From positions 372,001 through 436,000 of the forward strand of contig JARBJD010000024.1 in the NCBI GenBank assembly GCA_033064195.1: a stretch of DNA of 64,000 bases. The letters are read 5' to 3'. This document shows positions 52,217-61,477 of this stretch, one piece after another. The first letter of the stretch is position 1, and each line of letters begins with the position of its first letter. The translations under genes were made by a program, and so were the position numbers. Source of the stretch: Blattamonas nauphoetae. Its lineage: Eukaryota; Preaxostyla; Oxymonadida. The notes beneath the pieces were generated by a model that saw nothing but the letters and a program-made list of their open reading frames with translations, did not search any database and was not told the DNA's origin.

Positions 52217-53278
52217 ATGTCAAAGGTTCCCGGACCATTTCGCGCTGATCAAGTTGGAAGCCTTCTTCGAACCCAAGCAATTCATGATGCCCGAGCAAAA
52301 AAAGCAGCAGGAGAGATTACAGACTCAGAATTGAAAGCAATTGAAGATCGAGAAATCTCGCAAATTGTGAAGAAGCAAGCTTATATCGGACTGAAAGCTT
52401 TGACAGATGGTGAGTTTCGAAGAAGTTGGTACATGCACGACTTTATGTACGGCCTTCTTGGGATCGAGAAAGTGATCACTGAATCTGGATGCAAATTCAG
52501 CACATGTGAGGCCCGTCCCGAAGGCATGTATGTCTCAGGTCGTGTGGCATACAATCCAGACCATCCGTTCTTCTCCCACTTTGACTATCTCAACAGTGTG
52601 ATCCCTGAAGGATGTGTTGCCAAAATGACCATTCCTTGCTGTTCAATGCTTCTCAATCAACACAGCTTATACGGCACGTATCCACCAGTGAAATACTCCA
52701 ATGAAGAAGAGTATCTCCTTGACGTAGCAAAAGCATACAACCAGACAATCAAAGAATTCTACCGTCGTGGATGCAGATATCTCCAACTTGACGACACGGC
52801 CTGGGGCGGCATTATCACAGCACTTCTCTCTCCGGCTCCTGATGCTGTGAAGGCGGCTGTCCGCGAGAAAGCCCAACGAACAGTTCGGCTGAATAACCTC
52901 GCCTTGGAAGGGATTCCTGATGATCTCCTCATTTCCCTGCACATCTGCCGAGGGAACTTTAAGTCAGACTTCATCTTTTCTGGTGCATACAACTGTGTGA
53001 GTGAATATCTGGCTCAGCTCAATGTAGACGGATACTTCTTGGAATACGACACCGAGCGCGCAGGTGGATTCGATGCCCTTGAAGCGATCGCTAAGGCGGA
53101 CACTGCTGGGAAGAAACGCGTGGTCCTTGGAATCTTCTCGTCGAAAATTGCGAAGCTGGAAAACGAGGATGAAATCAAAGCAAGAATCGACGAGGCAGCC
53201 AAATACTTTCCGAAAGAGGAGTACGCGAAACTTGGTCTCATCGTGAAAGTCGCCAAGGATGTCTGGGGGTCGATTTAA
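52217..53278 (+). CDS. MetE-like methyltransferase (YxjG type), probably bacterial in origin
   Basis: An intron-less frame of 353 residues. It aligns by eye with the cobalamin-independent methionine synthase C-terminal family (YxjG/YxjH): FRADQVGSLLRTQAIHDAR, GLKALTDGEFRRSWYMHDF, GCRYLQLDDTAWGG and LHICRGNFKSD. The metal-ligand His and Cys are in LHICRGN and the Glu in FLEYDTERAG. The final conserved block that carries the last zinc Cys (LSPQCGFAS in bacterial members) is absent. The sequence jumps from EAAKYFPKEEY to AKLGLIVKVAKDVWG, as if about 28 residues were deleted. Full activity is therefore doubtful. Absence of introns among intron-rich neighbours fits lateral transfer. A degraded partial copy sits at 58,400. 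Confidence 0.88.
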   Translation: MSKVPGPFRADQVGSLLRTQAIHDARAKKAAGEITDSELKAIEDREISQIVKKQAYIGLKALTDGEFRRSWYMHDFMYGLLGIEKVITESGCKFSTCEARPEGMYVSGRVAYNPDHPFFSHFDYLNSVIPEGCVAKMTIPCCSMLLNQHSLYGTYPPVKYSNEEEYLLDVAKAYNQTIKEFYRRGCRYLQLDDTAWGGIITALLSPAPDAVKAAVREKAQRTVRLNNLALEGIPDDLLISLHICRGNFKSDFIFSGAYNCVSEYLAQLNVDGYFLEYDTERAGGFDALEAIAKADTAGKKRVVLGIFSSKIAKLENEDEIKARIDEAAKYFPKEEYAKLGLIVKVAKDVWGSI

Positions 53279-53780
53279 CTGACCTTTGGTGTATATTGAG
53301 ACATTCTGTTGTCTGACTTGACACTCATCTGTTTTATTCTGTTGAGGTGCTTTCATACGCCTTCGATTCACACTGTTTCCATGTCATTGACGGGCTTTGA
53401 TTTAGGGACTATTTGAATTGTTCGGACAAAATGATAAACTTTGACGTGAAAGATGACATGGGAGATTTTCTATGATATGTCCAATTGGAACGAAACACCT
53501 CTCAAACATTGATTTTTAGAAAAATTGCATGAAAAAAAGATTTTAAGTGAGATGGAGGGAAATAATTTTCGGTTTTTTGTCCTAGAGCTTGTCTTTGTCG
53601 ATCATGTCTTCGTTTCAATAGTCGATGTTGAACAGTAATTAGAGGTTTAAGAGGCAACAATTCAATCAATGTCTTCAACGAAATGATAAAAGTGTGATTT
53701 AGTCAAAGAGGGAAAGATTGAAGGATGAATGATCAACCCTTAAAATTCGTTTGTGGACACCTCATAAAAAAGTACCCACA
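53279..53780. other. 3' flank of the MetE-like gene
   Basis: There is no gene. The part at 53,395-53,470 is similar to 58,540-58,600, showing that the flank was duplicated together with MetE and the following gene. Confidence 0.5.
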
Positions 53781-53782
53781 TA

Positions 53783-54178
53783 CTGAGGTGACATGGCTCA
53801 GGGAATTTGGAACTTTTTTTGAAACTAGTTGATACTCAGTTTGTTATTGGATTGATTGATGTACTCTTTCCACCATCACATTCTATTACGAGACTGAGTC
53901 ACGTCATCCACAAACTACAGTTCAATCTCGTTGTCAGCACGCTCTGCAAAATTCCATCTTATTGAAACGATCATTTCTGTCGGGTTGACAGTCGAACGCA
54001 GATTCCAACGCGAGATCAACATCTGATGGCCAGTCCTTCTCGCGGAAGATTCTCTACATCTCGATGACTATTCTGGTCTAGTTGTGACATGACGCGAATC
54101 GAAACTGGAAGAAAGGTTCGTAATTTTTCTTGTCTTCTTGCAGGAAAGTTCCAAATTCCCTGAATTGTGTAACCTCAG
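53783..54178. mobile_element. 396-bp MITE of the CTGAGG family, copy b
   Basis: It has the same ends, length and interior as copies a and c, with a few substitutions. TA flanks it at 53,781-53,782 and 54,179-54,180. It sits just beyond the 3' end of the unknown minus-strand gene. The second gene copy (58.6 kb) has no MITE at the matching place and keeps a single TA there, which serves as an empty site and confirms the insertion. Confidence 0.93.
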
Positions 54179-54206
54179 TATCTTACATCTCGATTCTCCC
54201 TCCTTC

Positions 54207-57200
54207 TCACAGTGTGTTGTTCATCCCACTCTCCACACTCACACGTTTCAGGTAGTTCACAATCTCTTCTCGTGGCTCTTCGTCACGTTGCATCAACCAT
54301 CCTTCCATCGCATCTTCGTGCCCTGCTTCTCGTTGTCTCGAAACTCGCTTCTTCCATCTCTCTTTCTCATCTCTTCTCATCCTCTCGTCATCTTCTCTGA
54401 TATTCTCCAGTCTCAGTTCCAAACTCTCCTCATCTGTCATCTCCACCAACCACCCCACTTCCCACTCCTCTCTTCCTGTCTCCACAATCTCTCCATCTTC
54501 GAACGTTTCGTGTTCGAGACTTAAGGTTCGTGCCAAAAGATCAGTGATTGTAGTTGGCAGATCCTCATCGGCCTCGTCATCTTTCTGAATGAATTCCTCT
54601 CGCTGAAGAATGAACAGTAGATACTGCTTGGCTGGTCTCAGCACACATTCAAACTGCATCTTTCGGATTCTCTTCCGCTCTTCTTTGTCTTTAGTAACGT
54701 CTTCAGGATCAAAAACCAGATTGAGGATGGTCCAGATGAGATTTAAATGAAAGTGATCATGTGTAGTCGGAACTGTCATCGGTTTGGATGTGTTGATCAC
54801 TCGTTGAACAAGCTTCTCTTCCAGCATGGGAGCGACAAAGGTTGGGAGATAGGCCGTGATGTTGATGATCAGTCGAAGATGTTGAAAGTTGGGCGAAGAG
54901 AGACAACATGTTCGCTCCAAAAGGGCGCACAGCTGCTGAACGTCGGAGAAGGCAGACTCGATCACGTGAAAGAGTGATGGGTGACTTTCAAAGAGACAGG
55001 AAGCAAAACAACTCCAGGACCAATCGAGAATGTTGATTAAATTGTCGGAGCAACCACCATTCATGCGGTGAAAAGAAGCCTTTGGTTGCGAAAGAAGATC
55101 GAGGCAGGTGATGATTGTTGATTTGAGCAGAGGAACACAATTGCAGTCGATCAGAATCTGAACAAGATGAGAAAAGACAAAGACACACATCTTGAAAAGT
55201 GTTGTCCATGTCAAAGAGAAGGGAGACGAGGAGAGAAAATCCTTCATTAAGGACACCCAAAATAGCGTTTCCGGAGATAAATGGCGATTCATCGGGAAGA
55301 GGAGTGGAGATAGTGGAGATGGTGGCATCAGAAGAGGACGATTCTGCGAAAAGCGACTTCATTTCAGAAACATGTTCGGTGAGCGTGGAACACAGCCGTC
55401 CTGCGAATGGGACAAGCTCCGAAGAAGTTTCAGGAGAAGCAGAAGGCACTTTGAGTGTTTGGAGGAAGGAGCAGGCTGGTGAATCAGACTTGCATCGTGT
55501 GGAGAGCGCAGCGAGAGCAATTGTTGATACTTCGAGATGCGGGGAGAAACAGAGCTGGGCAAGAAACGTCAAATGTGGAATGGATGATTCAGTGTTCTTC
55601 AAATGATCGAGAAATGTGAGAAATTGGGTTTTGTGGTGGGCGAGGAAGGTCGAAGATGATCGAAGCGTCGAAGTCATCAGTCGGCGAGGTAATTGGTAAT
55701 ATGTGCTACCACTTTTTTCAAAGGGCAGATCACTCACAATTTCAACTTGACGATAATATGATCATCATTAATGGAAGTTTTCACATTGTGAACACCTCAC
55801 TTCACTAATCAGCCCGTTCAAATCATCATTTTTCCACTCGATCGGGTTCAAGCGATTATTGACTCCTTTGCATCTAGTGATTCTTTCAACTTGAAATTCA
55901 CATATGTAATTCTATTCCACCATTTATTGAACTTCAACGTATTCACTAGACTAATCTAACACGATTCAGTGAAATGAGCATGATCTGCCCTTTGAAATAA
56001 GTTGTAGCACATATCAGTGAGTTTCGATAGGTTGGCAAGTTAAAGTGAATTCGAAGAAAGGGCAGACCAAACTCATGAAATGAATGGTCACTCTGTTTGC
56101 TCTTATACACTCTCAGATGTTCCAGCTTATCCAAACTTCACCACAGAATCATGGGAATACGTGAAGTGACCATTGGAGGGGAGCATTGTGATCCTCTGTC
56201 AACCGTTCCATTACGGATGGGGAGATAGGCTAATCTCCCCAAATTCGTGTGTAGCACGGCGTTTCACAGTTGAAACAGAATACTGTTGTGCTTGTTTGTT
56301 TTCTCTTTCTGCTTGTTCAATAATTTTGTCGAATCTTAGGTCGTTGACTCTTGGGAGTAGGAGAGCTCCAATATTGAACAGGTCGATGCCCGCTGACAAG
56401 TATGCATTGACGATTTGAATTGGTGTCGACGCTTGGTAGAATGCACATACCGCTTTCGCTACAATGGTAGTAAAATTTTCGTTCGATCTAATGCATCTCA
56501 TCTCATTTAGCCGACGTTTCCAGACACCAAATACGCCCAGATCGAGAGGTTGTAAGAGATGGGTGGCGTTTGGCGCAAAACAAAAAAGTTTGACATTGTT
56601 TTCATTCAGAATTGTCTTGACTTTTTGAGTTTTGTGGATTGAACATCCATCAACTAGCAAAACAGCAGACATTGTGCGACACATTTCTGCGGGACGTTTC
56701 GCGTTGATACCTGGAATGAGAATAGTCTCTAAATAATGACAAAAGATTACCTCATCAATCCACTGAGATTTGTTGTGGACGATGTGACAATCTCTACCAA
56801 GATGAACACCAGACATCTTCAAAAGATCAGGATCGATTTTGCCCGCAGAAACAATAAGTGGAGGGAGGGACGAACCATCCAAACAGATTGTCGGGAGGAG
56901 CGTGAGGGCATTTTCGTTCCGCTTGATGGTCAGCCTTTGTTGTTCAGTCATACCAGATGGTACAATGAAGACTCGATCGATACAGTCAGAATAGGCGTGG
57001 AATTGTGATTCATCGGCTTGGTACACCATCGTATAAGGTGTGGTTCGAAGGATCGTCGCCAACTCGTTCTTATATCTCTTAATCTGTTCTGGATTTGCGA
57101 GCATTCGCGTTTGTTCCCTCGCCTTAAATTTGTGTTTCGTTATTTGACTCTTATGTCTTGCCAAAAAATTCGTTGCCCAAGATTTGCTCACTTTCTCCCC

Positions 57201-58304
57201 ACTATCTTTGTCAGCTCGTCTCAAGAGATCTTGAATTGTCCACGGATGACCAAAGCTGAAGTCGCGAAGAAGATCTGTTACAATGAGATCTTCTTCTTCT
57301 CGAGTCAAATGGCGGCGAAGGGAAGAAAATTGGGGTATGTCTTCTTCGATCATCTTCAATGCCTTTCTAGCTTGAGAAATTTGGGGAAGTTTGACTGTTA
57401 GTGCAACGCAAATGTCAGATGGCGACAGATTAGCGAGTCCTTCTGTCCTCATTATGAACCACCGAATGAGAGGTGCTGCCTGAATGTTCCCGAGCATCTG
57501 TATCTCGTCCAGCAGCTTCTGTATCATCATTTTGTCGAAATAAGGCGATAAGACCGATTCAAATGCTAATCGGTTCACAGAATGAGAATGAGAATCCTTT
57601 TCCATTTCACAAGTTTGATCTGCCCTTTCCTCATCTTTTTTTAAACTTGCCAACCTATCGAAACCCACTGATTACCAATTACCTCGCCGACTGATCATCA
57701 CCAAACATTTTCCAACCTGGATCGAGAAGAAGTGAATGATGATTGGAAGCAAACTTCAGGGAGCACATTTTCATTCAAATTTGAGATCATCCATTCCAGA
57801 AAGAAGGAAGGAATCGACGATCGACAAATGCGATCCAATTCATCTTCTGATGATTTTCCTGTAAAAAATGATCAACATGAAATGTCTCGATGTACACAAT
57901 TAAGGTCAGACCAATGTGAGTCAACAACTGTGGGAGAGTAATCTGGAAAATGATGACAACACGAGAATCACACAGGAAATACACATGGTTTGGCTTTTTC
58001 ACAATATGATTCAAGAGGTTTGATGTATTCCACTTCAGGTATGGTTGAGAGGGCCCAATCAGATTCTGTAACAATCATCAACGAGATAGAAGGAAAACAA
58101 GGCGAGACAAACCTGTCGCAAGAACTAGGAGGCTATTCAACATGATTGGACGAAGAGGTGTGCAATCTCCATTTAGATGACTAAGAAACACTTCGAGAGA
58201 GTTCTGGATAAAATGAATGAGATATCAGAGAAAGGACATCGAACTTTTTGTTTCGCTTTCGTTGTGTCAATTTGGGGATGTGATGAGATATTGTCGAAGT
58301 CCAT
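54207..58304 (-). CDS. Unknown oxymonad-type gene, copy 1, split by transposons
   Basis: The first exon is at 58,304-58,245 (MDFDNISSHPQIDTTKAKQK), then a 41-nt intron and NSLEVFLSHLNGD, with further small exons down to about 57,700. The main part lies at 55,658-54,988 and onward to 54,207. It is helical, with MTSTLRSSSTFLAHHKTQF, ITAYLPTFVAPMLEEKLVQR, VLRPAKQYLLFILQREEF and a basic end (KKRVSRQREAGHEDAMEGWL). A MITE with a nested transposon (55,678-57,693) lies between the upstream exons and the main frame. It supplies an in-frame ATG and the leader MSDLPFEKSGSTYYQLPRRL. The function is unknown. The exon linkage around the insertion is unresolved, so this copy may be broken or may use the new start. 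Confidence 0.6.
56015..57670 (-). mobile_element. Complete DDE transposon with AT duplication (1,656 bp)
   Basis: Inverted ends begin CAGTGAGTTTCGATAGGTTG (left), and CAGTGGGTTTCGATAGGTTG is read inward from the right. Similarity runs for about 55 bp, up to AAAGGGCAGAYCA. Comparison with the intact left arm of the host MITE shows a two-base AT duplication (56,013-56,014 and 57,671-57,672). It encodes one intact transposase. It inserted into the right arm of a related MITE. Confidence 0.9.
56211..57605 (-). CDS. Tigger/pogo-like DDE transposase
   Basis: ATG at 57,605 gives about 464 residues (MEKDSHSHSVNRLAFESVLS). The open frame extends further upstream only by running into the terminal repeat. 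The N-terminal helix-turn-helix and CENP-B-like region spans about residues 60-190 (DLLRRADKDSGEKVSKSWAT, NFLARHKS). The catalytic Asp residues are in VYQADESQFHAY, VLLVDGCSIHKTQ and HLLQPLDLGVFG, with 35 residues between the last two (DD35D). The frame is intact. It is only distantly similar to the other two transposases in the window. The AT rather than TA duplication is unusual for this superfamily. Confidence 0.92.
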   Translation of the reverse strand: MEKDSHSHSVNRLAFESVLSPYFDKMMIQKLLDEIQMLGNIQAAPLIRWFIMRTEGLANLSPSDICVALTVKLPQISQARKALKMIEEDIPQFSSLRRHLTREEEDLIVTDLLRDFSFGHPWTIQDLLRRADKDSGEKVSKSWATNFLARHKSQITKHKFKAREQTRMLANPEQIKRYKNELATILRTTPYTMVYQADESQFHAYSDCIDRVFIVPSGMTEQQRLTIKRNENALTLLPTICLDGSSLPPLIVSAGKIDPDLLKMSGVHLGRDCHIVHNKSQWIDEVIFCHYLETILIPGINAKRPAEMCRTMSAVLLVDGCSIHKTQKVKTILNENNVKLFCFAPNATHLLQPLDLGVFGVWKRRLNEMRCIRSNENFTTIVAKAVCAFYQASTPIQIVNAYLSAGIDLFNIGALLLPRVNDLRFDKIIEQAERENKQAQQYSVSTVKRRATHEFGEISLSPHP

Positions 58305-58399
58305 GGAATTTCTGCGTGTGAACAGTTGGTAAAATGTGTTAAACGTCGATAAAACACCGGATGAACGAGTCAGTGACAAGATTGTTTTGACTTTGGTTT

Positions 58400-58500
58400 G
58401 ATCAGAAAGTTCGATTCCTAATTTCTTTCCTGCGAATACAACTGTGTGAGTGAATATCTGACTCTACTCGAAGTGGACGTTCAATATTGGACATCCTCTT
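58400..58500 (+). pseudogene. Scrap of a second MetE-like gene
   Basis: The DNA at about 58,433-58,468 is nearly identical to 52,985-53,019 of the MetE-like gene (YNCVSEYL region) and is flanked by weaker similarity. It sits exactly where MetE should lie in the duplicated [MetE + unknown gene] unit. The rest of the copy is gone. Confidence 0.75.
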
Positions 58501-58575
58501 TTCACACGGTGGCTCAAGTGGACATCCTGGGCCAAAGGCGATTTTGGTGCGATTTGAATATTTGGGACAAAACCA

Positions 58576-60710
58576 TTAAATTGCGACGTGATATATGAAA
58601 TATCCTACATCTCGATTCTCCCTCCATTCTTCCCACAGTGAATTGTTCATCCCACTCTCCACACTCACACGTTTCAGGTACTCCACAATCTCTGATCGTG
58701 TGTTTTCGTCTCTTCGCATCAACCATCCTTCCATCGCATCTTCGTGTCCAGCTTCTCGTTGTCTCGAAACTCGCTTCTTCCATCTCTCTTTCTCGTCCCT
58801 TCTCGTCGTCTCGTCATCTTCTCTGATCGTCTCCAGTCCCGGTGTCAAGCAGTTCTCATCTGTCAGCTCCACCAACCACCCCACTTCCCACTCCTCTCTT
58901 CCTGTCTGCACAATCTCACCATCTTCCAACAAATCCCTCTCGAGATGATATGTCTGCTCCAATAGAGAAGCGACGAGTGTCGAATAATTCAGCTTGACTT
59001 TGTCAGTTTTCGGAATGAACTCTTCTCGCTGAAGAATGAACAGCAGATACTGCTTGGCTGGTCTCAGCACTCGTTCAAACTGCAACTTTCGGATTCTCTT
59101 CTGCTCTTCTTTGTCTTTAGTGAAGTCTCCAGGATGGTACGCCAGATTCACGATGACCCAAATGAGAGTTATGTGGAAATCACCGTTTGCTGTTGGAACG
59201 ACCATTGGCTTGGATGTGTCGAGTATTCGTTGAACCAGATTCTCTTCCAGCATGGGAGCGACAAAGGTTGGGAGATAGGCCGTGATGTTGATGATCAGTC
59301 GAAGATGTTGAAAGTTGGGCGAAGAGAGACAACATGTTCGCTCCAAAAGGGCGCACAGCTGCGGAACGTCGGAGAAGGCAGACTCGATCACTGGAAGGAG
59401 TGGTTCGTTACCTTCAAAGAGACAGGTTCCGGTACAGAACCACGACCAGTCGAGAACTTCGGTCAACATGTGGAAATCTGTATCAATACTATCAAAAGAA
59501 GCCTTCGGTTGCTCAAGAAGATCGAGGCAGGCGATGATGGTTGATTTGACAAGAGGAACACAGTTGTTATCGATCAGAATCTGGACAAGATGAGAAAAGA
59601 CAAATGAACACATCTTGAAAGGGTTCGTCCATATCGACGAAAAGGGAGCTGAGGATATCCAATTCTTCACAAAGAACTCTCAAAACAGCCGTTCCAGTGA
59701 GATGCTGCGATTCGTCGGGAAGTGTTGAGGAGATAGCAGAGACGGTTGGATCGGAAGGTGAGGATTTGGTGAAAAGTGACTTCACTGTAGAAAGATGTGC
59801 GGCGACTGTTGTACGCATCCGTCCTGCGAAGGGGACAAGCTCCGACGAACTTGCAGGAGAAAGAAGAGGCACTTTGAGTTTTCTGAGGATGGAGCAGGCT
59901 TCTGATCCAGGCTGGCTTTGAGAATTGAGTGTGTTGAGAGCCATCTTTGATACTTCGAGATGTGGAGAGAAGCAGAGCTGGGCAAGAATCGTCAAATGTG
60001 GAATGGATGATTCATTATTCTTGAAATGATCGAGAAACGCGACAAATTGGGTTTTGTGGTGGGCGAGGAATGTGGAAGACGATCGAAGCGTCGAAGTCAT
60101 CATCAACAGACAATTGCCAATCTAAATCGAGAGGGAGTGATAGATGATTGGTAGCAAACTTCAGGGAGCACATTTTCATTTAAATCTGATATCATCCATT
60201 CCAGAAAGAAGGAAGGAATGAAAGAGTCGCAGATTCGATCCAATTCATCTTCTGAGGATTTTCCTGTCATAAATATTCAGGAGGTATTGTCTGTATGAAC
60301 ACAAGAAAGGTCAGACCAATCAGAGACAACAACTGTGGGAGAGTAATCTGGAAAATGATGAGAACACAATAATCACACTGGAACATCACATGGTTGGATC
60401 TTTCCACAATATGATTCAACAGGTTTGATGTACTCCACTTCAGGTATGGTTGAGAGGGCCCAATCAGATTCTGTGAAAATAATCAACGGTGTTGAATGAA
60501 AACATGGCGAAGCAGACTAGTAGCAAGAACGAGGAGGCCATTCAACATGATTGGATGAAGCGGTGCACAATCTCCATTTAGATGACTGAGAAACACTTCG
60601 AGAGAGTTCTGGAAACATTTCCGAGAGATACCGAGTAAAAAGGGTCAAACTGTTTGTTTGAGTCTTGTGCTGTCGACTTGGGAACGTGAAGATGTTTTAT
60701 TTATCGACAT
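58576..60710 (-). CDS. Unknown oxymonad-type gene, copy 2, uninterrupted
   Basis: The start is ATG at 60,710 (MSINKTSSRSQVDSTRLKQT), followed by a short intron to NSLEVFLSHLNGDCAPLHPI. Small exons follow, then the main frame at 60,103-59,567 (MTSTLRSSSTFLAHHKTQFV) and 59,670-58,576, ending VSVESGMNNSLWEEWREN. It resembles copy 1 throughout and is helical, without signal peptide or membrane helix. The C-terminal 90 residues are strongly charged (RRDEKERWKKRVSRQREAGH). Synonymous differences from copy 1 within MTSTLRSSSTF suggest that part is translated. No transposon interrupts it, and its 5' region serves as the empty site for the MITE in copy 1. The function is unknown. Confidence 0.65.
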
Positions 60711-60792
60711 GGTATATTGGAACTGTGAGTATATGGAAAGATGTCCAAAATGTCGGCAGAATACGGGATAGGTGGTTCCAGAGATAGAACTA

Positions 60793-61188
60793 CTGAGGTT
60801 ACATGGCTCAGGGAATTTGGAACTTTTTTTGAAACTAGTTGATACTCAGTTTGTTATTGGATTGATTGATGTACTCTTTCCACCATCACATTCTATTACG
60901 AGACTGAGTCACGTCATCTACAAACTACAGTTCAATATCGTTGTCAGCACGCTCTGCAAAATTTCATCTTTTTGAAACGATCCTTTCTGTCGGGTTGACA
61001 GTCGAACGCAGATTCCAACGCGAGATCAACATCTGATGGCCAGTCCTTCTCGCGGAAGATTCTCTACACCTCGACGACTATTATGGTCTAGTAGTGACAT
61101 GACGCGAATCGAAGCTGGAAGAAAGGTTCGTAATTTTTCTTGTCTTCTTGCAGGAAAGTTCCAAATTCCCTGAATTGTGTAACCTCAG
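60793..61188. mobile_element. 396-bp MITE of the CTGAGG family, copy c
   Basis: It has the same length and ends as copies a and b and is nearly identical to copy a inside. TA flanks it at 60,791-60,792 and 61,189-61,190. It lies just upstream of copy 2 of the unknown gene, in the same orientation as copies a and b. Confidence 0.93.
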
Positions 61189-61477
61189 TAGGCTTTAATG
61201 GTTTGATCAATCGTGCGAATCAGTTTCATCGCATTTCCTTCAAATGAGCCGTTCAGAACTCCGTGAAGTGACAAAGAATGAGAAAAGGAGAGAGATAGGG
61301 CGTCGTTCAGAATAGGAACGGAAATTTGTCACATTCATCCTGGTTCTCTCAAACGAAATGAAATGAAATGAAGAGAAAAGCATTACACAATCAACGAAAT
61401 AGCTACATTGATCACTGTCTCAAATGAAGATCAGATGAAGTCTGTCGAAGTGGAGGACAGTTCAGTCAATCATTTCC
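61189..61477. other. Intergenic stretch
   Basis: This is a short spacer between the MITE and the 3' end of the calcium channel gene. Nothing else is seen. Confidence 0.5.

Larger units (their letters stand above)
55678..57693. mobile_element. MITE with 55-bp ends, AT duplication, hosting a nested element
   Basis: The ends begin CAGTCGGCGAGGTAATTGGT and pair over about 55 bp with two mismatches. Without the nested element the MITE is about 358 bp. The flank is AT on both sides (55,676-55,677 and 57,694-57,695). The undisrupted second gene copy near 60,100 shows the empty site. At offset 43-55 each arm carries AAAGGGCAGATCA, the same motif at the same offset as in the nested full-length element, so both are probably served by one transposase type. 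The right arm is interrupted by the insertion at 56,015-57,670. Confidence 0.88.

Noticed and set aside
57606-57668. Longer N-terminus for the 56.2-kb transposase starting at 57,668
   Set aside because: The first codon there is GTG and the extension lies in the terminal inverted repeat. ATG at 57,605 is the more likely start.
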